Notes: generated by a model from the letters alone, not told the origin. DNA of 12,473 nt from Spirochaetia bacterium (GCA_026002045.1 BOAV01000072.1:1-12473); one strand, 5' to 3'; positions 7,073-11,653 are shown, counted from the stretch's first letter. Translations and numbers: made by a program.

Positions 7073-7705
7073 TTAAAAAGAAGATACGAGGCAAACAACC
7101 AGGCCCACGGTTACGGGCATCGCGAGGTTGTCATAGTCTTCCAGGGGAAGGGCTTCCACAGCGGTTGCGGTCAGGGCGGCGGTCAGGGCGATACGGTAAT
7201 CGAATGATACCTGGTAGGCGGATATCAGTACGGCGGTGAAACAGGCCAAAGATCCTTCGATGCTTTTGCCGCCCAGAAACGCGGGGCGCAGACGGCCGAA
7301 GAATTTTCCGATAAGGCTGGCAAAACCGTCGCCAAAGGCCAGCGCATAGATGGCAATAGCCGCCGCCGGTGAAGGGTAGAGAAGCAGCGCCAGGAGAGCG
7401 CCCATGCCCAGAGTGACCGGCCCCATCACAAAACGGCCCATATCCCTGGACCGGGAAGCCATACTGGTGATGGAGGAAATGAGGGGAACCTTTACCCCCG
7501 CAAGGCGGAGGGTTTCCATCCAGGTATAACCCAGGGTGCCCGCCATCAGGAACAGCACCGTGGCGGGACGGTTCACCGCAGCCATGAGAGGGCTTAAGGC
7601 AATAAGAAAATGGATTGACTTTCTAAGGATTTCTCTCTTAAATTCCTGAAGGTTCGGGATTACAGAATACAGGAACTTGTCTTTTTGAATTACGAAATCA
7701 CTCAT
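7073..7705 (-). CDS. CTP-dependent polyprenol/diacylglycerol kinase-like membrane protein
   Basis: This 210-aa polytopic protein has the signature of the SEC59/VTE5/Dgk1 group of CTP-dependent lipid kinases: YALAFGDGFASLIGKFFG (GDG at 125-127), then GGKSIEGSLA (GKS at 146-148), and the family-like ending VEALPLEDYDNLAMP near 183-197. An N-terminal REILRKSIHF segment is also typical. Such proteins phosphorylate dolichol, phytol or diacylglycerol in the membrane; the lipid used here cannot be told. Spirochaete relatives are often labelled phosphatidate cytidylyltransferase. The ATG has no Shine-Dalgarno sequence; TATTAA lies 6 nt upstream. It is the last chromosomal-type gene before the accessory island. 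Confidence 0.8.
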   Translation of the reverse strand: MSDFVIQKDKFLYSVIPNLQEFKREILRKSIHFLIALSPLMAAVNRPATVLFLMAGTLGYTWMETLRLAGVKVPLISSITSMASRSRDMGRFVMGPVTLGMGALLALLLYPSPAAAIAIYALAFGDGFASLIGKFFGRLRPAFLGGKSIEGSLACFTAVLISAYQVSFDYRIALTAALTATAVEALPLEDYDNLAMPVTVGLVVCLVSSF

Positions 7706-7881
7706 ACTACATTAATAGCAAATACCATGCCAAACTTAAAATGTTTTTTTCGCAAAAAGGCAAATTGTCCTAATTCGTTATATTACAACAAATTAAGACA
7801 ATATACAATCAATGAAAATATTTTCAACATCCCAAAAAGTCTGAAAAAATATACATATAAAATTCACAATATACTATATAA
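7706..7881. other. AT-rich boundary segment without a gene
   Basis: This 176-bp stretch separates the kinase-like gene from the first 290-bp repeat. It is much more AT-rich than the flanking genes. It holds the -10-like TATTAA at 7717-7712 (minus strand) and an inverted repeat AAATTGTCCTAATT (7762-7775) / AATTAAGACAATAT (7791-7804), 12 of 14 matching. A short plus-strand reading frame exists but has no ribosome site or protein-like composition. Confidence 0.5.
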
Positions 7882-7882
7882 A

Positions 7883-7930
7883 TGGACGATACAAGATTTG
7901 AACTTGTGACTTCTACCGTGTTGAAGGTAA
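7883..7930 (-). other. 3' half of a tRNA gene (attachment-site-like)
   Basis: Read on the minus strand, the segment has an anticodon stem TTACC/GGTAG (7930-7926 and 7917-7913), variable loop AAGTC, a 5-bp T-stem ACAAG/CTTGT with a canonical TTCAAAT T-loop (7907-7891), acceptor strand ATCGTCC and discriminator A at 7883. No D-arm or matching GGACGAT strand exists upstream, and CCA is not encoded. The apparent anticodon loop has 8 nt, so identity cannot be assigned (Val-like or Leu-like). Tyrosine recombinases often duplicate exactly this half of a tRNA gene. Confidence 0.75.
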
Positions 7931-8003
7931 CCCGATATGTTTCTTTGTATATATAGCGTTTATTCCGTAAACTATACGGCGCTAAAATATAGTAGACTTT
8001 GTT

Positions 8004-8032
8004 ATATTAGTTTATAGCGTTTTTTGTGTCAA
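8004..8032 (-). promoter_or_regulatory. Candidate outward promoter in the left repeat
   Basis: On the minus strand a perfect TTGACA (8032-8027) is followed after 17 bp by TAATAT (8009-8004). It would transcribe leftward through the tRNA fragment toward the AT-rich boundary. The same element is present in the right copy at 10773-10801, where it points toward the recombinase remnant and Xre gene. Confidence 0.45.
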
Positions 8033-8153
8033 TAGGGGTTTCGGGTGTCATTCGGGTGGCACTCGGGCATACGTGAAAATAGGATTTTTCTATCTTGCTT
8101 CCAGGACTTGCCCCCCGCCGGCGTTCATTCTTTGCCGGACTATTGAGTAACCG

Positions 8154-8309
8154 CTATTTGACGCTGCGGCCCTGGGGGGTATCGATGGCGGGCTTGAAAC
8201 AGTTTTGCTCAAACTCCATTAGACGCTCTGCGGTTATATCTCCGTCCTTAAACATATCTTTGAATTCCCCGTGTAGATGCTTATATACGGCGCCCTTGTA
8301 CTTTTTCAT
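8154..8309 (-). pseudogene. Truncated HigA-like antitoxin, cut by the repeat
   Basis: From ATG 8309 the frame encodes 46 residues, MKKYKGAVYKHLHG through FEQNCFKPAIDTPQ, before entering the repeat, where five foreign codons (GRSVK) and a stop follow. The pattern (a Lys-Tyr-Lys start, an amphipathic helix, then 'ERLMEFEQNCFKP') resembles the N-terminal arm of HigA/YiaG-type antitoxins that lies just before their helix-turn-helix. The DNA-binding domain is missing because the gene stops matching exactly at the repeat edge 8171/8172. The start is 4 nt after the stop of the preceding gene, so it was the fourth gene of the cassette. No partner toxin is left. Confidence 0.6.
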
Positions 8310-8313
8310 AGCC

Positions 8314-8568
8314 CTATGCTGTAACCATAGGACGGATTTTTCCCTGCCCGGCAAGATTGACGCGGCGGGGGGTGATCCCGGCCTCTGCATAGGCGGCCAT
8401 GGCTCCAGCGTGGACGTAGGCCCGGCGCTGCTCCGGTGTCATATCCCTGGTTTCATCCTGGTGCTTTAATCGTATGGCGTGTATCTCCCGAATGGTTTCC
8501 GGGGCGCTCATCATTTCCGGATCATTCACGATCCGGGGGTCATTCATATAATCCTGTACCGTTTTCAT
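8314..8568 (-). CDS. Small cassette protein, MKTxxDYMNDP family, copy 2
   Basis: This 84-aa protein has no family known to me. Its N-terminal half (MKTVQDYMNDPRI, IREIHAIRLKHQDE, MTPEQ) is clearly homologous to the protein encoded at 9230-9463, while the C-terminal halves diverge. In both cases the gene directly follows brnA and precedes an antitoxin-like gene, so the position is conserved as well as the sequence. It is predicted soluble, acidic and helical in the middle. A GGAGG lies 10 nt before the ATG. It could be a third component or chaperone of the BrnTA module, an antitoxin of its own, or an adaptor; nothing in the sequence decides this. Confidence 0.7.
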   Translation of the reverse strand: MKTVQDYMNDPRIVNDPEMMSAPETIREIHAIRLKHQDETRDMTPEQRRAYVHAGAMAAYAEAGITPRRVNLAGQGKIRPMVTA

Positions 8569-8586
8569 AACTCCAATACCTCCAGT

Positions 8587-8919
8587 TCAACGGACCTTTG
8601 AAAGTATTTCCGGGTTATTCGCTGCATAGTTCAGCACATCCGCCATAATGCCGGTATAACCTTTCCCCAGGGCCTTGTATTTTGCCAGCACATCCGGCAT
8701 GAGCCGCAGGGCTACAACCGGGGCGGGGTTTCTCCGGTTCTTCCGCAACTCCCGCGCCATGGCCGCGAATTCGGCGAGGGCCTCCGGCGTGGAGGGCGGA
8801 CATTCGGGATCATAAACCGGGGGCATTTTTTTTGCCGCCTTTATATCCGCATTCATCAGCTTGCGCTCCTCTTTAGTCGGCTTTTGACCAACCCTTATTG
8901 TCGAAACGATAGTACCCAT
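8587..8919 (-). CDS. brnA: BrnA-like antitoxin, copy 2 (orphaned)
   Basis: This 110-aa protein ends with the BrnA/DUF4415-type segment VVALRLMPDVLAKYKALGKGYTGIMADVL, a ribbon-helix-helix region for DNA binding and autoregulation. The N-terminal part (STIRVGQKPTKEE ... PPSTPEALAEFAAMARELRK) matches copy 1 at 9475-9807 at equal length. The ATG has AAAGGAG upstream. Its toxin partner upstream survives only as a C-terminal remnant (8873-9059), overlapping this gene by 47 nt just as in the intact pair. It may therefore act as a spare antitoxin against the intact BrnT. Family assignment is by motif. Confidence 0.8.
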   Translation of the reverse strand: MGTIVSTIRVGQKPTKEERKLMNADIKAAKKMPPVYDPECPPSTPEALAEFAAMARELRKNRRNPAPVVALRLMPDVLAKYKALGKGYTGIMADVLNYAANNPEILSKVR

Positions 8920-9059
8920 TGTAACTTCTCCTTTCCGCCTTGTTTGCCAGGCGGGCCGTGATCATGCGCGTTTCGTTTACGCCTTCCGCTTCCCGCTCCG
9001 TGTACACCACAAAAACCACGCCTTCGGCCATGCCCAGGGATTGCCAGCGTTCCTCATTG
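8873..9059 (-). pseudogene. brnT: C-terminal remnant of a second brnT toxin
   Basis: The frame encodes EERWQSLGMAEGVVFVVYTE, TRMITARLANKAERRSYNGY and YRFDNKGWSKAD, colinear with residues 50-105 of the intact BrnT at 9761-10078. The first 49 residues, including the family's N-terminal WDEAKN segment, are absent. Upstream, the homology ends near 9053-9060, where a different gene (9054-9227) ends in another frame, so the loss came from recombination, not from a point mutation. An open frame continues upstream to an in-frame ATG at 9100, but those residues are unrelated to BrnT and there is no ribosome site. Toxicity is unlikely. The 47-nt overlap with brnA copy 2 is preserved. Confidence 0.75.
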
Positions 9060-9227
9060 TATATCTGACAGGGAAATAAAACTTGACGGGTCGGACTCAT
9101 AGTCTTTCATTCTTTCGTCAATCATGGCGGTTTCTTCCGGGCTTGCGGCTTCAATAACGGGTTTCCAGTATTCGTCTGTAATGCAGGATACTAAAGGTAT
9201 CATTGCCTTTATAAATTGATCCGGCAT
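9054..9227 (-). CDS. 57-aa antitoxin-like protein
   Basis: This short frame runs MPDQFIKAMIPLVSC to DYESDPSSFISLSDIQ and begins only 2 nt after the stop of the MKTIEDY gene, so it is probably translationally coupled. Its C-terminal half (PEETAMIDERMKDYESDPSS then FISLSD) resembles small addiction-module antitoxins of the RelB/TIGR02574 kind, whose tails often read 'ADPSxxxxxxE'. That is pattern similarity only. The stop codon coincides with the recombination joint to the brnT remnant, so the original protein may have been a few residues longer. It occupies the same cassette slot as the HigA-like fragment in copy 2. No matching toxin follows. Confidence 0.55.
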   Translation of the reverse strand: MPDQFIKAMIPLVSCITDEYWKPVIEAASPEETAMIDERMKDYESDPSSFISLSDIQ

Positions 9228-9229
9228 GG

Positions 9230-9463
9230 TTACTTACCGGCCATCATGACCGGCTGAATTGGTTTCAAATCTGCCCACACCAAGGGAAGGCCGTATTTTT
9301 TGGATATGGCTATGGCATCCTGCCTTGCCGCTTCTCCGAATTCGGTTGCGGTCATTCCCTTACGCTCATCCTGGATCATAAGCCGGGCTGCGTGGATTTC
9401 CCGCACCGGCCGGGGCTCATCTGCTATAGCGGGATCATTCATGTAATCCTCAATGGTTTTCAT
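9230..9463 (-). CDS. Small cassette protein, MKTxxDYMNDP family, copy 1
   Basis: This 77-aa protein is homologous to the 84-aa product at 8314-8568: MKTIEDYMNDPAI, then EPRPVREIHAARLMIQDE, then a GMTATEF segment. It lacks a stretch of about five residues after the first motif and has its own C-terminus ending KPIQPVMMAGK. It starts 11 nt after the brnA stop with GGGGA 4 nt before the ATG, and is followed 2 nt later by a 57-aa antitoxin-like gene, so the four genes form one operon. No fold, signal or membrane segment is recognised. Finding the same gene behind both brnA copies indicates a stable part of the cassette, not a chance frame. Confidence 0.75.
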   Translation of the reverse strand: MKTIEDYMNDPAIADEPRPVREIHAARLMIQDERKGMTATEFGEAARQDAIAISKKYGLPLVWADLKPIQPVMMAGK

Positions 9464-9474
9464 AATTCCCCAAC

Positions 9475-9807
9475 CTATTGAATCTTGGCAAGCATTTCCG
9501 GGTTTTTTGCTGCATAGTCCAGTACATCAGCCATAACTCCGGTATAACCGCGTCCCAGGGACTTAAACTTTACCAGGGTTTCAGGTGATATCCGAAGGGC
9601 AATAACGGGTTTAATGTTCCCCTTCTTTTTGCGGAGTTCACGCGCCATAGCCGCGAATTCATCCAAGGCTTCAGGGGTGGATTCCGGGCTGTCTTCATCG
9701 TAGATTACCGGGTGCTTCTTCGCCTCCCGATATTCCGCCTTGGCCTGTTTGAGTATCTCCTTAGGTATCTTTTGTCCAACCCTTACCGTCGATTGTATAA
9801 TAGCCAT
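9475..9807 (-). CDS. brnA: BrnA-like antitoxin, copy 1
   Basis: This 110-aa protein (from ATG 9807) has the BrnA/DUF4415-type C-terminus VIALRISPETLVKFKSLGRG followed by YTGVMADVLDYA, expected to form a ribbon-helix-helix that dimerises, binds the operon promoter and neutralises BrnT. The N-terminal part is charged, with STPEALDEFAAMARELRKKK. A longer in-frame start at 9885 is rejected because AAAGGAG sits just before 9807 and because copy 2 has the same N-terminus. The first 47 nt overlap the end of brnT, a common coupling in this module. Likely autoregulated through the small palindrome in the brnT promoter. Confidence 0.85.
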   Translation of the reverse strand: MAIIQSTVRVGQKIPKEILKQAKAEYREAKKHPVIYDEDSPESTPEALDEFAAMARELRKKKGNIKPVIALRISPETLVKFKSLGRGYTGVMADVLDYAAKNPEMLAKIQ

Positions 9808-10078
9808 TGTATGATCTCCTTTCGCCCGGTTCTGCCGGACGCGCTGATATAAGCCGCTTCGATTCTCCGCACTCTGTATATACAACGAAATACAGGCGCC
9901 CGATTTTACCTATGGTTTGCCAGCGTTCCTCGTCAGATGTGTTCCCCTCGCTGCGGTCAAAACGCCATATCCTTTGGGGGTCCGCAAATACATACTGGGT
10001 AACCTCGAAACTGGTATGGTGATCGCGCTTATTCTTTTCGTTTTTGGCTTCATCCCATTCGATATTTTCCAGTTTCAT
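9761..10078 (-). CDS. brnT: BrnT-like toxin (ribonuclease)
   Basis: This 105-aa protein matches the BrnT layout: IEWDEAKNEKNKRDH near the start, SFEVTQYVFADPQR, then EERWQTIGKIGRLYFVVYTE (50-69), RLISARPAEPGERRSY and a short tail. BrnT toxins are RelE-like-fold ribonucleases that arrest translation and are silenced by BrnA. The conserved Arg/Glu-rich RLISARPAEPGERR block is intact, so it is probably active. Transcription should start at the ATG itself: TTGACA, 17 bp, TACAAT, then 5 nt to the ATG, with no Shine-Dalgarno sequence. Leaderless translation of the toxin with Shine-Dalgarno-driven translation of the antitoxin could favour the antitoxin. It is preceded by an Xre-type regulator. Confidence 0.87.
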   Translation of the reverse strand: MKLENIEWDEAKNEKNKRDHHTSFEVTQYVFADPQRIWRFDRSEGNTSDEERWQTIGKIGRLYFVVYTECGESKRLISARPAEPGERRSYNGYYTIDGKGWTKDT

Positions 10079-10083
10079 GTCTT

Positions 10084-10112
10084 ATTGTATTACTTGAAGT
10101 ATAACTTGTCAA
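10084..10112 (-). promoter_or_regulatory. brnTA promoter with operator-like palindrome
   Basis: TTGACA (10112-10107), a 17-bp spacer and TACAAT (10089-10084) give a strong promoter whose start should fall on the brnT ATG. The spacer contains the 11-bp interrupted palindrome TACTTCAAGTA, well placed for repression by the BrnA-BrnT complex. The -35 box lies at the edge of sequence shared with the hicA promoter region. Confidence 0.75.
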
Positions 10113-10209
10113 GAAAGATTTAACGGTTTTTATACTGTTTCCAGGTACACCCGGGGGATGGTCACGGCTGGCCCTCCGGGATGTACTCCATGATGTCCCC
10201 CGGCTGACA
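10106..10209. repeat. Shared regulator 3' end and downstream spacer, copy A
   Basis: These 104 bp are homologous, roughly 85% by eye, to 11647-11750 in the same orientation. They cover the last codons of an Xre-type regulator, a small hairpin-forming CCGGGTGTACC motif and the spacer down to the -35 box TTGACA of the following toxin-antitoxin operon. Homology stops just past the -35 box. Confidence 0.8.
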
Positions 10210-10374
10210 GTCTAAGGCCTTACAGAGCCGTTCTATGATGTCTAAGCTCACCTGCTCACCCTTTGCGAACCGTGCGACTGTATTTGGCGTTAAATTAGCC
10301 ATTTGGTACAGATCAGTTTTTTTTAGGCCCCTTTGGGCAAGCAAAACAAACAATGGCCTATAAGAAATCCCCAC
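10162..10374 (-). CDS. Xre/Cro-type HTH regulator, copy 1
   Basis: This 70-aa single-domain DNA-binding protein has a five-helix Cro/C1 fold: LFVLLAQRGLKKTDLYQMANLTPNTVARFAKGE carries the helix-turn-helix, and CKALDCQPGDIMEYIPEG is the typical C-terminus of the small YozG-like group. The start is a GTG at 10374, aligned to the MGISY start of the paralogue at 11703-11915. A Shine-Dalgarno sequence is not evident, and two GGTTAAA words directly precede it. It begins 10 nt after the stop of the recombinase remnant and is followed by brnTA. It may control the toxin-antitoxin promoter, whose -35 region shares TCTTGAC with other promoters of the island; that is inference. Confidence 0.82.
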   Translation of the reverse strand: MGISYRPLFVLLAQRGLKKTDLYQMANLTPNTVARFAKGEQVSLDIIERLCKALDCQPGDIMEYIPEGQP

Positions 10375-10384
10375 TTTAACCAGT

Positions 10385-10546
10385 TTAACCCCTTATAGGG
10401 ATAGGCGATGTTTTTTTGACTTTAGTTGAAACACAAGCCGCCCATTGTTTGCGGGTATGGTCCCAAAATTTGGCTTGCCAGTAGGGGCTTTGCTCGCGGG
10501 TAAAGACTGAATAGTCGGCATGGCCGATGGACACCGAAAAACGCAT
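10385..10546 (-). pseudogene. Truncated tyrosine recombinase (phage-type integrase), N-terminal part
   Basis: From ATG 10546, with AAGGAG 6 nt upstream, 53 residues are encoded: MRFSVSIGHADYSVFTREQS, then PYWQAKFWDHTRKQWAACVSTK and a short tail ending IPIRG. The 'YWQAKFWDhxxxxWxxxxSTK' pattern is that of the beta-stranded N-terminal arm-binding segment of tyrosine recombinases. The core-binding and catalytic domains are gone; the frame stops and an Xre gene begins 10 nt later. The strong ribosome site shows it was a functional start. Its position about 100 bp from the 290-bp repeat with tRNA half fits an integrase next to its attachment site. It is too short for catalysis; a different beta-strand protein cannot be excluded. 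Confidence 0.6.
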
Positions 10547-10650
10547 AAAAAACTCCTTCGCGGGTGTCATTCGTTATGCACTCGCTTCAAAAAGTGTTTT
10601 TAGCGCCGGTGGTCAGGTAGCTAATTCTATATAAAACAAAGAATTACGAT
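10547..10650. other. Intergenic segment with a motif shared with the 290-bp repeat
   Basis: No gene is seen here. At 10561-10584 the words CGGGTGTCATTCG and GCACTCG, 4 nt apart, match the same arrangement inside both repeats (8042-8065 and 10811-10834). In the repeats CACCCG occurs twice at 11-bp spacing (minus strand). These could be arm-type binding sites for the lost recombinase. GCGCC-containing words also recur in opposite orientation. Confidence 0.45.
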
Positions 10651-10651
10651 A

Positions 10652-10699
10652 TGGACGATACAAGATTTGAACTTGTGACTTCTACCGTGTTGAAGGTAA
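10652..10699 (-). other. 3' half of a tRNA gene, second copy
   Basis: It is the same 48-nt anticodon-arm, T-arm and acceptor-strand sequence as at 7883-7930, again without D-arm or 5' acceptor strand. Since neither copy is a complete tRNA, the intact target tRNA must lie elsewhere, if it still exists. Confidence 0.75.
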
Positions 10700-10772
10700 C
10701 CCGATATGTTTCTTTGTATATATAGCGTTTATTCCGTAAACTATACGGCGCTAAAATATAGTAGACTTTGTT

Positions 10773-10801
10773 ATATTAGTTTATAGCGTTTTTTGTGTCA
10801 A
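10773..10801 (-). promoter_or_regulatory. Candidate outward promoter in the right repeat
   Basis: TTGACA (10801-10796), 17 bp, TAATAT (10778-10773). It is identical to the element in the left copy. In this copy it could drive the recombinase remnant, the Xre gene and, by readthrough, the toxin-antitoxin cassettes. Confidence 0.45.
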
Positions 10802-10858
10802 TAGGGGTTTCGGGTGTCATTCGGGTGGCACTCGGGCATACGTGAAAATAGGATTTTT

Positions 10859-11005
10859 CTATCTTGCTTCCAGGACTTGCCCCCCGCCGGCGTTCATTCT
10901 TTGCCGGACTATTGAGTAACCGCTATTTGACGCTGCGGCCAGGTTCCTTTCCGGCATGGTTTCAATAGTGGCGTGTAGTTCCTGCCTTAGTGCGGTACTG
11001 GTCAT
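10859..11005 (-). pseudogene. Truncated antitoxin-like gene fused to repeat sequence
   Basis: From ATG 11005, with GGGAG 8 nt upstream, the frame gives MTSTALRQELHATIETMPERNL and then crosses the repeat edge at 10940, continuing for 26 repeat-encoded residues (AAASNSGYSIV to QVLEAR) to a stop. The N-terminal 21 residues look like the opening helix of small antitoxins with a 'LRQELxxxIxxxPE' pattern. The rest of that protein has been replaced by repeat DNA. It begins 18 nt after the hicB stop and was therefore the third gene of the hicAB operon. Whether the 48-aa fusion is made or does anything is unknown. Confidence 0.6.
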
Positions 11006-11023
11006 CTCTTTTTCTCCCTGGAA

Positions 11024-11428
11024 TTATGCGCCAATATTTTCCTGGTTGTATATTTCAGTCAGGGAATCCTGTAGTACTTGAGAAAAATTAATATGCTTTG
11101 ATTCCGCAAAGGTATTAAGCCAGGCGGGGATGGTAAGATTTTTCCGTACTGCCTTATTGCCGTATTGCTCGATATACGAATCCATATCAAGTACCAGCAC
11201 ACTCACAAAGCCGCCTGATTCCGGGCGTATATCCTTAATGGCGCTTGCCTTCGGGATGGCTTTGCCGTCCTCCAATTCCGTAAGGACCCAACCGGAAGCC
11301 GCATCGGTTCCCATGAGGATAGCCTCGGCCAGGGCGTCCCCGCCGCTTACGCAGCCGGGAAGATCCGGGACTTCTACGGAATAGCCGCCTTCACCTTCAT
11401 AAAAAATAGCGGGGTATGTAAGTTTCAA
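11024..11428 (-). CDS. hicB: HicB antitoxin
   Basis: This 134-aa antitoxin has two domains. An N-terminal partial RNase H-like fold has the HicB core YPAIFYEGEGGYSVEVPDLP followed by GCVSGGDALAEA (residues 5-36). A C-terminal ribbon-helix-helix KNLTIPAWLNTFAESKHINF begins near residue 95. It binds and inhibits HicA and represses the operon. Translation begins at a TTG (11428) supported by AGGAGG 6 nt upstream, and this Shine-Dalgarno sequence overlaps the hicA stop codon, so the two genes are coupled. No better ATG exists at the N-terminus. Confidence 0.93.
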   Translation of the reverse strand: MKLTYPAIFYEGEGGYSVEVPDLPGCVSGGDALAEAILMGTDAASGWVLTELEDGKAIPKASAIKDIRPESGGFVSVLVLDMDSYIEQYGNKAVRKNLTIPAWLNTFAESKHINFSQVLQDSLTEIYNQENIGA

Positions 11429-11438
11429 AATGCGCCTC

Positions 11439-11618
11439 CTATAATCCGGCTTGCCTCAGGATAGATTTGATGATCACCGGCGCAATATCCCCCGTGTGGT
11501 AGGGGATGGTTACCTTGCCCGGCTTCGATGGGTGGATGTATTGATGATGTGAGCCCTTAACCGCTTTAAGGGTCCATCCGTCATGCAATAGTATCCGTTC
11601 AATTTCCTGAAACTTCAT
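11439..11618 (-). CDS. hicA: HicA toxin
   Basis: This 59-aa mRNA interferase of the YcfA/HicA family begins MKFQEIERILLHDGWTLKAV and contains KGSHHQYIHP with the catalytic histidine of the GSH motif (His24), then KVTIPYHTGDIAP and IIKSILRQAGL. These are the family's double-stranded-RNA-binding-like fold segments. It cleaves mRNA and arrests growth until bound by HicB, encoded directly downstream. The ATG follows a perfect TATAAT by 5 nt and there is no Shine-Dalgarno sequence, so the toxin mRNA is predicted to be leaderless, as for brnT. Confidence 0.95.
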   Translation of the reverse strand: MKFQEIERILLHDGWTLKAVKGSHHQYIHPSKPGKVTIPYHTGDIAPVIIKSILRQAGL

Positions 11619-11623
11619 ATTTT

Positions 11624-11653
11624 ATTATACGCATAATACGCATTGGTTGTCAA
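11624..11653 (-). promoter_or_regulatory. hicAB promoter with operator-like repeats
   Basis: This is a perfect TTGACA (11653-11648) and TATAAT (11629-11624) with an 18-bp spacer. The spacer holds two overlapping copies of the word ATGCGTAT in tandem, a plausible HicB operator. The predicted transcription start lies at the hicA ATG. Confidence 0.85.

Larger units (their letters stand above)
7882..8171. repeat. 290-bp perfect direct repeat, left copy
   Basis: By reading the two stretches side by side, this segment is identical over 290 bp to 10651-10940, offset 2769 bp in the same orientation. The match stops abruptly at both ends. The left end is the 3' half of a tRNA gene (minus strand). The middle is AT-rich with several small inverted and direct repeats (TATAGCGTTT twice). 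The right part is GC-rich. The right edge fuses to a truncated HigA-like gene. The length and perfect identity imply recent duplication, integration or gene conversion. Confidence 0.95.
10651..10940. repeat. 290-bp perfect direct repeat, right copy
   Basis: It is identical to 7882-8171. The left neighbour here is the intergenic DNA before the recombinase remnant, and the right neighbour is a truncated antitoxin-like gene. It carries the same tRNA 3' half (10652-10699, minus strand) and outward promoter-like element (10773-10801). No intact gene lies inside it; reading frames that cross the right edge end within it. Confidence 0.95.

Noticed and set aside
7685..7909. 74-codon plus-strand frame across the AT-rich boundary
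   Set aside because: Asn/Lys/Tyr-rich product, no ribosome site, and it runs into the tRNA fragment.
7882..8171. Complete insertion sequence with terminal inverted repeats
   Set aside because: No transposase frame and no matching inverted ends are seen in the repeat.
8095..8469. 124-codon plus-strand frame starting in the left repeat
   Set aside because: It is antisense to the cassette genes; the part in the repeat has no protein features.
10106..10384. Integron gene cassettes with attC sites
   Set aside because: GTTAAAT and GTTTAAC words resemble core sites, but no pair at attC spacing with an imperfect palindrome surrounds a gene.
7882..10940. CRISPR array
   Set aside because: Only two long repeats occur, with genes between them; there is no short repeat-spacer periodicity anywhere in the window.
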